A DNA stretch of 9,075 bases, from NCBI GenBank assembly GCA_023461135.1, contig JAEWNX010000471.1:1-9075 (forward strand), read 5' to 3'. Made by a program: the position numbers and the translations under genes. Shown one piece after another: positions 1-5,694 of this stretch (position 1 is its first letter; each line of letters opens with the position of its first letter). The DNA is from Pseudomonadota bacterium. Lineage in GTDB: Bacteria > Pseudomonadota > Alphaproteobacteria > Caulobacterales > Aquidulcibacteraceae. Under the pieces are notes generated by a model. That model did not search any database. It worked only from the letters and a program-made list of their open reading frames with translations, and was not told where the DNA came from.

Positions 1-2
1 AC

Positions 3-893
3 ACCACCCCGCTCCCGGACGATCCGCTGACGCCGCAGGACGAATCCCTGTCGAACCAGCAGGACACCACCGCGACGCAGTCGCAATCGACCGTGACGAC
101 GCCTGCTCCGCTGCCTTCAACGACGGCGCAAACCACCACCGGCGTCGACACCACCACGCAAGCGCAGACTGACATGGGCGCAACGGCGCAGACCTATGAC
201 CAAACCCAGCCCTACAGCACGCAAGCGCAAGCCGGCGCGAGCGCACAGACATACGGCGCCACGACGACCGATACGTACGCGCAATCGTCAGGCATGGGCG
301 AAAACGTGGCGACGCCGGCAAGCCTGGAAGGCCACGCGCGCGACGCGGGCATGGACCGCCTGCCGATGACGGCGCAGGAAGTCTGCATGTCGCGGGACAT
401 TTCGCTCACCGCCAGCGGCGCGCGCCTTTCGCGCGACAAGCAGCATCAGCTGATCAACGCCGCCGATCGCGCTTCCGTGTGCCAATTCCAGCGCGTCGTC
501 ATCAACAGCCCGAACGGGCGCGCGGACCAGGCGCGTCAGCTCCTGATCGATCACGGCGTCGACGCCAGCATGATCGAAGTCGTCGACAGCGACGCCGGGG
601 GCCTCGAAGTGGAAATGAACTTCGCCGGCATCGCCACCTCGAGCGAGCAATACGCACAATTGTTCAGCACGCAGCAGCTCGCGAGTTACCAGCCGAGTGA
701 GACAGCGCCGTCGTACCAGCCAGCCTCGCCGGCGACGCCTGGCCAAACCTATCAGCCGAGCCCTTCGGCGCCGGCTGTCGATGACCCGTCGCTGCAATCG
801 CCGGATCCGAACGCCGATCCGATGGATGACATGGACGGCATGAGCCCAACCAGCGGCGAACCGGCCGTGCAACCGGATATGCTCGACATTTAA
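3..893 (+). CDS. Hypothetical low-complexity Gln/Thr/Pro-rich protein, 5' end outside window
   Basis: The reading frame is open from base 3 to the TAA at 891-893, so the gene starts before the window and at least 296 codons are visible. A GTG at 93 is only an internal possible start. The first 100 or so visible residues are rich in Thr, Gln and Ala, with recurring AQTY-type units. A compact middle segment of about 120 residues follows (roughly codons 70-195 counted from the GTG at 93). It holds two cysteines (VCMSRD, VCQFQR) and the stretch NGRADQARQLLIDHGVD, which faintly recalls the RAxxVxxxLxxxGV pattern of OmpA-like or CpaD-like domains; I would not assign a family on that. The tail is Pro/Ser/Asp-rich, with three YQP units starting at 687, 714 and 750, and looks disordered. 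Such composition is common in exported or surface proteins, but the N-terminus that would show a signal peptide is missing. No function is assigned. Confidence 0.8.
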   Translation, partial: TTPLPDDPLTPQDESLSNQQDTTATQSQSTVTTPAPLPSTTAQTTTGVDTTTQAQTDMGATAQTYDQTQPYSTQAQAGASAQTYGATTTDTYAQSSGMGENVATPASLEGHARDAGMDRLPMTAQEVCMSRDISLTASGARLSRDKQHQLINAADRASVCQFQRVVINSPNGRADQARQLLIDHGVDASMIEVVDSDAGGLEVEMNFAGIATSSEQYAQLFSTQQLASYQPSETAPSYQPASPATPGQTYQPSPSAPAVDDPSLQSPDPNADPMDDMDGMSPTSGEPAVQPDMLDI

Positions 894-899
894 ACGTGC

Positions 900-940
900 A
901 CGTCCGCCCCGCGCCGGAACATCGGCGCGGCGGCGGACGT
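900..940 (+). terminator. Strong GC-rich hairpin after the first gene, possible terminator
   Basis: Bases 900-908 pair with 932-940 and 909-916 pair with 923-930, around a six-base loop (GAACAT), with a single bulged C at 931. This gives 17 base pairs starting six bases after the TAA of the upstream gene. The position suits a transcription terminator or a stabilising 3' end. No T-tract follows, so an intrinsic terminator of the classical kind is not proven. Confidence 0.45.
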
Positions 941-1021
941 TGAGCGGACGTGCGGGGCGTGGGCCAACAGGCCCTCGCCCCTTTCGCTTGCGAGATTGAT
1001 TGGGGGCGCCGCGGGGCCGCT

Positions 1022-1050
1022 GAAGGGCTCGGCTTCACGCCGGGCCCTTC
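1022..1050 (+). other. Hairpin upstream of the membrane protein gene
   Basis: Bases 1022-1033 and 1039-1050 form a 12-pair stem (one pair is a G-U wobble in RNA) with the five-base loop TTCAC. It ends 40 bases before the preferred GTG start of the next gene. It could be a leader structure of that gene or the end of the preceding transcription unit. No T-run follows it. Confidence 0.4.
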
Positions 1051-1089
1051 TAGCTTGCATTGCAGCGCGCCGGTCACGAAGCTGGCGCT

Positions 1090-1638
1090 GTGGTGACTCC
1101 AATCCAACTTTTTCGCCTCGCCGGCGCCGCGGCGATTGCAGGCGGCGCGCTGCGCGTCATGACTTCGTTTCCGCTGATTGAAGACGCCGTCACGCTGGAA
1201 TGGCTCTACACCGGCATCGACGTGCTGCTGCTGTTCGGGCTGATCGGCATTTACCTGGCGCGGGCCGAGCGCTTCGGCTTTCTCGGCTTGGCGAGTTTTG
1301 CAGTCGCGGTCGCCGCGCTCTCGTTCATCGGCGGGCCGGACGCCGATCCGTTCGGGTTCAGCACCTATCAGGAAGGCGCCATGGCGCTGGCGATCGCGCT
1401 GGTTGGCATGAGCATCGCCTGGCTGCGCGCCGGCGAGCGTCCGCTCGCGGCCCCGGCGTGCTGGTTCGCCAGCATCATCGCCGCCGGCGTGCTCGGCATG
1501 CTGCCCCAGCCGCTACCGAACTACGGCCTCATCGCCGCAGGCGTGCTTTTCGGCGCGGGATTTATCAGCGCAGGACTGGACCTGATGCGAACCGGCTCAA
1601 CGGGTCGCGGTGCGGGTGCTGACGCCGCCGCGCGCTGA
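1090..1638 (+). CDS. Six-helix integral membrane protein of unknown function
   Basis: From the GTG at 1090 the product has 182 residues. Hydrophobic segments lie at about residues 7-25, 36-57, 62-82, 94-113, 119-138 and 144-166, so six transmembrane helices are likely, with a short charged C-terminal tail. No catalytic or transport motif is recognisable. A TTG at 1060 would add ten residues, but it lies next to a stable hairpin and has no ribosome site. GTG codons at 1090 and 1093 begin just before the first helix and are preceded by a weak GAAG at 1078-1081. The frame is open, with codon use like the rest of the window. The last 42 bases overlap the convergent PRC-barrel-like gene on the other strand. 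An inner-membrane location is inferred; the role is unknown. Confidence 0.75.
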   Translation: MVTPIQLFRLAGAAAIAGGALRVMTSFPLIEDAVTLEWLYTGIDVLLLFGLIGIYLARAERFGFLGLASFAVAVAALSFIGGPDADPFGFSTYQEGAMALAIALVGMSIAWLRAGERPLAAPACWFASIIAAGVLGMLPQPLPNYGLIAAGVLFGAGFISAGLDLMRTGSTGRGAGADAAAR

Positions 1639-1908
1639 GGGTTCGCGTGCGCTGGTCGGCGCCCAGCGCGGATCGCGCTCATCTTCCGCCACAAGATCGG
1701 AGGAGACGAACGGCGCATCGGCCGGCTCAAGCCCGGCAATCTCCGCAGCGACGATGTCGCCGTCGGCGTTGCGCTCCACGGACAGGACTTCGCCGATCAC
1801 GACGCCATCGTCGCCGCGCACTTCGATGCCAACGGCGGACTCGCGAAACTGCTCGGCGGACGCGGCCGGCGCGGCAAGCACGAGGGCGAGAACAAGGGTT
1901 CGCAGCAT
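1597..1908 (-). CDS. Small secreted PRC-barrel-like protein
   Basis: The product has 103 residues. Residues 1-18 form a typical Sec signal peptide with a hydrophobic core and an ASA cleavage site before EQF. Residues 25-80 carry a pattern seen in PRC-barrel-like domains: VGIEVRGDDGVVIGEVLSV, then a turn with NADGD and a beta strand VAAEIAGL. Periplasmic members of this sort are common in alphaproteobacteria; their molecular job is mostly unknown. The ATG at 1908 is supported by the signal peptide directly after it; a weak GGAA lies six bases upstream. A small hairpin (1917-1933) sits directly upstream of that GGAA on the mRNA. The Arg/Ser/Thr-rich last 20 residues look like a non-domain extension and correspond partly to the 42-base overlap with the convergent membrane protein gene. 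Confidence 0.7.
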   Translation of the reverse strand: MLRTLVLALVLAAPAASAEQFRESAVGIEVRGDDGVVIGEVLSVERNADGDIVAAEIAGLEPADAPFVSSDLVAEDERDPRWAPTSAREPSARGGVSTRTATR

Positions 1909-1916
1909 TTGCGTTT

Positions 1917-1933
1917 CCGCGCGTCCCGCGCGG
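1917..1933 (-). other. Hairpin in the leader of the PRC-barrel-like gene
   Basis: Bases 1917-1923 and 1927-1933 are perfect inverted repeats (CCGCGCG / CGCGCGG) around a three-base loop. On the minus-strand transcript this structure ends eight bases before the ATG at 1908, right beside the weak GGAA ribosome site, so it could affect translation. A chance GC-rich palindrome is equally possible. Confidence 0.3.
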
Positions 1934-1993
1934 CCTCTACGTTGGGGATGGATCAGTCGTACAAACGCCCCGCCCGCGGCGCCGTTCCGGGGC

Positions 1994-2022
1994 TTGCGGT
2001 TGTTTCGCTCAGCGGCGATATG
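1994..2022 (+). promoter_or_regulatory. Putative sigma-70-type promoter of ffs
   Basis: TTGCGG at 1994-1999 and GATATG at 2017-2022 are separated by 17 bases. The second box lies six bases before the first base of the outer SRP RNA helix at 2029, which fits a transcription start at about 2029. The agreement between promoter spacing and RNA boundary supports the call. It is read by eye only. Confidence 0.5.
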
Positions 2023-2028
2023 GGGCGC

Positions 2029-2121
2029 GCAGGCAGGCGGCGGACGGCCGCCCCGCCAACCCGGTCAGGTCCGGAAGGAAGCAGCCGTAACGGGTTGCGT
2101 ACGGGTCGCCGTCCTGTCTGC
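2029..2121 (+). ncRNA. ffs: Signal recognition particle RNA (4.5S RNA, small bacterial type)
   Basis: The core GGTCAGGTCCGG, then AAGGAAGCAGCC (2063-2086), is identical to the conserved apical domain of bacterial 4.5S RNA: the GGAA tetraloop and the asymmetric and symmetric loops that bind the M domain of Ffh. The flanks close into one long helix. GCAGGCAGG at 2029-2037 pairs with TCCTGTCTGC-side bases ending at 2121, and the pairing continues inward through CGGCGG with CCGCCG-like partners and one bulge. The RNA is about 93 bases, has no Alu domain and is therefore the small type. With Ffh and FtsY it targets nascent inner-membrane proteins to the translocon. The ends are set from the helix and could be off by a few bases. 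No T-rich terminator is obvious after 2121. Confidence 0.93.
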
Positions 2122-2163
2122 ACCTTCCGGGTAATTCACAGCTTTCGGCGTGCGCGCGCCCGG

Positions 2164-2328
2164 TCAGCCCCAGCCGGCCAAGATCAGCTCGGTCAGCTTG
2201 GAGACGGACCAGAGCAGGATTGCGAGCAGCAGGAACCCGATCCCGCCGGCGATCGGCAACGCCCAGCGCCGGCACAGCTCCACGAACGCACGGTCGTTCT
2301 CGTCAGGCGGTTGCCAGAGCACGCTCAT
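2164..2328 (-). CDS. 54-residue single-helix membrane protein, hypothetical
   Basis: The ATG at 2328 is preceded by AGGG seven bases upstream. The frame is open further upstream, but that extension has no good start and an unlikely Arg/Cys-rich composition, so I chose the internal ATG. The product has a short charged N-terminus (about residues 1-22, PPDENDR) and one strong hydrophobic helix at about residues 24-46 (ALPIAGGIGFLLLAILL), ending in GWG. It is probably an inner-membrane small protein with the N-terminus in the cytoplasm; the topology is inferred. It lies 153 bases downstream of the hydrolase on the same strand, so it may be the last gene of that operon or be separately transcribed. 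Its stop faces the 3' end of ffs, 42 bases away. No family is recognised. Confidence 0.6.
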   Translation of the reverse strand: MSVLWQPPDENDRAFVELCRRWALPIAGGIGFLLLAILLWSVSKLTELILAGWG

Positions 2329-2481
2329 GACAGCGACCCTCCCGCCCGCGCGGAGACCGGAGCGCACCCCCCAGCGATGCGCGCCGCAGCGCGAGCCCTC
2401 AAAGCAGCAGCCCGCCCAATCTGCGGCGTTCCTGGAAAAACGCAATCGCATGATGCAGGCGCTAGGCGCGGCGCTCGGGCC

Positions 2482-3315
2482 TTAAGCGAAGGCGTGATCC
2501 AGCAGCGCCGGCTCTTCGATGTCGGCGATGAAGGCGCGCAGCAGCGCCGCGGTGTCCGCGGGACGCTCCCAGTGCAGCGCGTGCCCGACGCCCGCGAGCG
2601 TGAAGAGGCGCGAACTGCGCAGCACCGCACGCAAATCGTGCTGGTCGGCGCGCGGGCAGTATGCGTCCTTATCGCCCCAGATGATCGCCGCGGGCGCATG
2701 AATTCGCCGCGCCGCCTCCACTGGCTCGAAATCGATCAAACCTTGCACCGCCCCGCGCCACGCGTGGCCGGGCATATAGAGGCTCTCGTTGATGACCGTC
2801 TCCAAGTAGCTCGGAGGGATCGGGTTCGCGAGCGTGCTTTCCTGGAAGGCCTGCGCGAACTCTCGTCCGCAAGTGTCGCCGATGCCGGCGGCGGCGGCCT
2901 CAAGCTCACGCATCGCCTCGGTGTCGCGGAAATGTGCGAATGCGCCCAGCAGCACGGCGCCGGATACGCGCTGCGGATACGCAGCCGCCGTGGCCAGCGT
3001 AATCGCCGAACTCATCGAGTGCCCGACGATGACCGCGCGCTCGACGCCGGCCACGTCCATGAACGCGGCGACATCGGCGGCGAAGTCGGCCATCGCGTAG
3101 CCGGTCTCCGGTTTGTCCGAGAGGCCGTGGCCGCGCTCGGTAACGGCGAACACGCGCCAAGACGGCGGCAACAGCGGACGCACCAGATCGAACGAACGGT
3201 GCGTGTCCGAGATGCCGTGCAGCATCACGACAGGCAGACCGTCGCGCGGGCCCTGCTCGATATAAGCCAGGCGCACGCCCGTCGAGAGATCGGCGAATTT
3301 GCAGTCGGTACTCAT
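2482..3315 (-). CDS. Alpha/beta-fold hydrolase
   Basis: The product is a 277-residue alpha/beta hydrolase with the usual features in order: the oxyanion-hole motif MLHGISD (residues 31-37), RGHGLSD (61-67), the nucleophile elbow GHSMS with Ser100, the acid Asp217 in WGDKD, and His245 in GVGHALHW. The lid region (about 130-200) is variable, so the substrate (ester, lactone, epoxide or haloalkane class) cannot be read off; the lack of a signal peptide points to the cytoplasm. The ATG at 3315 has a good GAAGGA ribosome site eight bases upstream. The gene follows the TTC38-like gene by 64 bases on the same strand, with a hairpin in between, and was probably co-transcribed with it at some level. 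The catalytic triad is intact, so an active enzyme is expected. Confidence 0.92.
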   Translation of the reverse strand: MSTDCKFADLSTGVRLAYIEQGPRDGLPVVMLHGISDTHRSFDLVRPLLPPSWRVFAVTERGHGLSDKPETGYAMADFAADVAAFMDVAGVERAVIVGHSMSSAITLATAAAYPQRVSGAVLLGAFAHFRDTEAMRELEAAAAGIGDTCGREFAQAFQESTLANPIPPSYLETVINESLYMPGHAWRGAVQGLIDFEPVEAARRIHAPAAIIWGDKDAYCPRADQHDLRAVLRSSRLFTLAGVGHALHWERPADTAALLRAFIADIEEPALLDHAFA

Positions 3316-3337
3316 CGTGTCAGTCCTTCAAAGGGTT

Positions 3338-3376
3338 GAACCGGCGGCCGGGGGCTTGGGAGGGGGCCGCCGGTTC
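3338..3376 (-). terminator. 12-bp perfect hairpin between the TTC38-like and hydrolase genes
   Basis: GAACCGGCGGCC (3338-3349) and GGCCGCCGGTTC (3365-3376) are perfect inverted repeats around a 15-base purine/pyrimidine-biased loop. On the minus-strand transcript the structure begins three bases after the TGA of the TTC38-like gene and ends 22 bases before the hydrolase ATG. No U-run follows, so partial termination, RNA-end protection or an intercistronic processing site are all possible. Confidence 0.5.
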
Positions 3377-3379
3377 TCT

Positions 3380-4717
3380 TCAAGCTGCGCGCGATGGGGC
3401 GCTCAGCTCGCGGGCTTGGCGCGCGAGGCGCCCTGCCCAGGGGCTATGCGGTTTGTGTGCGAGACGTTCGGCCGCCAGCGCCTCGGCCGCTTGCGCCATG
3501 CCGCCGCGAAGCGCGGCATGCAGCGCGGTCAGCGTGAGGACATCGCGCTGCGCGTGGCTGCCGCCAAAGCGCTGCGCAACGCCACGCGTCGCGACGATTT
3601 TCTCCACGCATTCGGCGAAGCGGCCCGCCTCGAACGCCGCGAACGCTTCCGCCAGCGGCAGACCGACCGCGCGCGTCATGTACGCATTGTCGCCGCCATT
3701 GGCCGCCGTGCGGCGCATCGCTTTCAGCGTACGCTCGACGTCGGCCGTGCGGCCTGCGCCGAGGAACGCCATCATGGCGTGCAAATCGTTGAACGCATAG
3801 ATGCCGTCTTCGGCCGCGCGCTCCATCGCGTTCGCGAGCTTATCGAAGCGGTCGCCAACATCGACGCCTTCCAGACGCAAGCGCCAAAGCAGCGCGGAGG
3901 CGTCGATCCACTCGAGCATGATCTGCGCGCCGGGATCGGGCCGCACCTTCTCATCGTAGAGTTCAAGCACGGGAGAAATGTCGCCGCGGTCGAGGTAGAG
4001 CAGCGCCAAGTGCCACCAGAGGTGATAGGCAAAGCCGCTCTCGGGCGCCCAATCTTTGGCATTGTTCGCCAGCCAGGGAATGCCGGCTTCCAGGTCGCCG
4101 CGCATTTCGTTGACGTGCGCCACCGCGTGCACCGACCAGCCGTCGCGCGCATCGGCTTCCACGGCCTGCCTGCCGTAGATGTCCGCCCTCGCGTAATCGC
4201 CGCATTCCTCGAGGCCGAATGCGGCCATGCCCTGGATGTAGCTGTAGCCGTCCTCGCCGCTCTTGAACGCGCGCAGCGCCTGCAGCGGCCAATCGCGCAG
4301 CTCGTGCTGCAGGCCCAGGAAGAAGCAGCCCACATGCGCGTACTGAACGGCGGCGACATCGCGGGGGTTCTCCTGCGCGATGCGGCCATAACGCACCGTG
4401 CCCTGCAGGTAGCGGCCTTCAGCCCAATCGCGCGCCGCTTCCAGATGCGCGCGCTCGCGATCGTTCAGGTTGGCAGCCGCCCCCGCGCGCAGACTCTTCT
4501 CCGTTTCTTCGGCGTAAGCTTTGTCGGTCGCTGTGACCAAGAGGCCCGCACGCAGCGCCCAGGCGCCGCCGAAATCGGGATCCTCGGCGAGCGCCGCGTC
4601 GAGCGCGCCAACCGGATCGCCGCGATAGACGCGGATGAGATCGAGCGCCTCGTCGTATTTGGCCAAGGCCGCGCGTGAACTGGTCGAGGCGGCGTTGCCG
4701 TAGCGGTCCTTCAGCAT
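3380..4717 (-). CDS. TTC38-family tetratricopeptide repeat protein
   Basis: The product has 445 residues and matches the plan of the TTC38 family (TPR protein 38), which occurs in bacteria and animals. The whole chain is predicted helical hairpins. Recognisable family features are the N-terminal YDEALDLIRVYRGDPVGALDAAL unit, GWSVHAVAHVNEMRG (residues 193-207), FAYHLWWHLALLYLDRGD (229-246), LYDEKV (253-258) and FNDLHAMMAFLGAGR (309-323). The conserved His197, His201, His232, His236 and His313 could line a binding site; this is inference. There is no signal peptide, so it is probably cytoplasmic. The ATG at 4717 has a strong AGGAG eight bases upstream. The gene sits between a 26-residue membrane peptide gene (42 bases upstream) and the hydrolase (64 bases downstream). 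The biochemical role of TTC38 proteins is not established; a scaffold or partner for the hydrolase is a guess from context. Confidence 0.85.
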   Translation of the reverse strand: MLKDRYGNAASTSSRAALAKYDEALDLIRVYRGDPVGALDAALAEDPDFGGAWALRAGLLVTATDKAYAEETEKSLRAGAAANLNDRERAHLEAARDWAEGRYLQGTVRYGRIAQENPRDVAAVQYAHVGCFFLGLQHELRDWPLQALRAFKSGEDGYSYIQGMAAFGLEECGDYARADIYGRQAVEADARDGWSVHAVAHVNEMRGDLEAGIPWLANNAKDWAPESGFAYHLWWHLALLYLDRGDISPVLELYDEKVRPDPGAQIMLEWIDASALLWRLRLEGVDVGDRFDKLANAMERAAEDGIYAFNDLHAMMAFLGAGRTADVERTLKAMRRTAANGGDNAYMTRAVGLPLAEAFAAFEAGRFAECVEKIVATRGVAQRFGGSHAQRDVLTLTALHAALRGGMAQAAEALAAERLAHKPHSPWAGRLARQARELSAPSRAA

Positions 4718-4759
4718 GGGGAGGTCTCCTGTCGCCGCGGACGGCGTATCTGCCGGGCG

Positions 4760-4840
4760 TCAGATGACGAGGCTGCGGAACAGCGCGAACACGCCGCTCC
4801 AGAACAGCACCAGCGACCCCAAAACGGCGATCCGCGACAT
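4760..4840 (-). CDS. 26-residue single-helix membrane peptide (sORF)
   Basis: An ATG at 4840 opens a 27-codon frame ending in TGA at 4760. The peptide starts MSRIAVLGSLVLFW and ends LFRSLVI: two short polar ends around a hydrophobic helix of about 18 residues. A good GAAGGA ribosome site lies nine bases upstream, which is better than for several larger genes here. It is 42 bases upstream of the TTC38-like gene on the same strand and would be the first gene of that operon. Neither the family nor the function is recognised. The ribosome site, its position and the membrane-like composition together support a real small protein, but the short length leaves room for chance. Confidence 0.55.
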   Translation of the reverse strand: MSRIAVLGSLVLFWSGVFALFRSLVI

Positions 4841-5067
4841 TGTCCCTAGTCCTTCAAACGACGCCCACTTCGCCGGGCGCCGCGGAGAATTACGCCCGCG
4901 CTGGAAGAGCCGATAGAAGACCGATGGCGCTGACATGGCGTCTATCTAATTTCGCCAATGAAGTTATGATGTTACGGACGTCACACGCTATCACCGGCCC
5001 TGTTGAGCTAGTCACGAACCCGTCAGAACCGCACTCACGGTGCAGTACTCATGGTATGGTTTTCTCG
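4841..5067. promoter_or_regulatory. Divergent promoter region between the sORF/TTC38/hydrolase operon and the TetR pair
   Basis: This spacer must hold the start signals for both directions. The part from about 4940 to 5067 is visibly richer in A and T than the flanking genes. TATGAT at 4965-4970 is a good -10-like box for the TetR genes, but no convincing -35 lies 16-18 bases before it. Short repeats are present: ACTCACGGT at 5033-5041 and ACTCATGGT at 5047-5055 (14-base period), GAACC at 5016 and 5026 (10-base period), and an imperfect inverted pair GTTAC/GTCAC at 4971-4984. Any of these could be a TetR operator; none is decisive. A frame open on the plus strand through this spacer has no plausible start or composition. 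Confidence 0.5.
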
Positions 5068-5694
5068 ATGAGCGTTCGGGTGTTGAGCAAAGGCGAAGCC
5101 ACGCGCGAGCGTATTTGCGCCGCCGCCGAACGCATCGTGCTGCAGAAAGGCTTCGCGGCGACGTCTCTCGACGAAATCATGGAAGCGTCGAACGTCACCA
5201 AGAGCGGCTTCTTCTATCATTTCCGCGACAAGCACGATCTCGCAAAGGCGCTGCTGCAGCGCTACGTCGATCACGACACGCGCATCATGGACGAATTGTT
5301 CGCGCGCGCCGATGCGCCGATCGACGATCCGCTGCACGCCTATCTCGCGTTCCTGAAAATGTTCTCCGAAGTGATGGACGATCTGCCGGACCGCCATCCC
5401 GGCTGCATGGTCGCCTCCTATTGCTATCAGGATCAGATCTATCATCGCGAGATCCGCCAGATGAGCGCCGAAGGCGTGCTCACCTGGCGCCGCCGCTTCC
5501 GCGAGCGTCTGGACGCCATCGCCAAGCGCTATCCTCCGCGCGCGTCGATCGATCTCGACGCACTCGCTGACATGAACATCACCATCGTCGAGGGCGGCAT
5601 CATTCTCGACAAGGGACGGCTCGAGAAAGGCGCGCTGCCGCGCCAGGTGCTGATGCTGCGCGATCTCGTCAAAACGCTGTTTGCACCGGCATGA
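5068..5694 (+). CDS. TetR/AcrR-family transcriptional regulator, first of a tandem pair
   Basis: With the ATG at 5068 the product has 208 residues, the usual TetR size and nearly the same as its neighbour. The helix-turn-helix lies at about residues 32-51 (ATSLDEIMEASNVTKSGFFY), followed by the family-typical HFRDKHDLAKALL. The C-terminal ligand-binding part contains HPGC (Cys113) and YPPRASIDLDALADM (155-169), shared with the next gene. An in-frame ATG at 5056 would add four residues; neither start has a strong ribosome site. The frame stays open upstream to about 4840, but that part has no protein-like character. The stop TGA overlaps the start of the second TetR gene (ATGA). It probably binds an operator in the divergent spacer and responds to a small ligand; both are family-based inferences. 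Confidence 0.9.
   Translation: MSVRVLSKGEATRERICAAAERIVLQKGFAATSLDEIMEASNVTKSGFFYHFRDKHDLAKALLQRYVDHDTRIMDELFARADAPIDDPLHAYLAFLKMFSEVMDDLPDRHPGCMVASYCYQDQIYHREIRQMSAEGVLTWRRRFRERLDAIAKRYPPRASIDLDALADMNITIVEGGIILDKGRLEKGALPRQVLMLRDLVKTLFAPA

Noticed and set aside
1967..1993. GCCCCG/CGGGGC inverted repeat before ffs as a terminator or operator
   Set aside because: The stem has only six pairs with a long loop, common by chance at this GC content, and no T-run follows.
1909..3339. Long open frame of 476 codons on the plus strand
   Set aside because: It runs across the SRP RNA and antisense to the hydrolase, and its product is Arg-rich without domain character. It is a GC-driven shadow frame.
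3299..4678. Long open frame of 459 codons on the plus strand
   Set aside because: It lies antisense to the TTC38-family gene, which has clear family motifs and a strong ribosome site. The product has no recognisable domain.
4840..5067. N-terminal extension of the first TetR protein
   Set aside because: The frame is open from a TTG at 4840, but the added 76 residues precede the normal TetR N-terminus, are not similar to the paralogue and cover the divergent promoter region.
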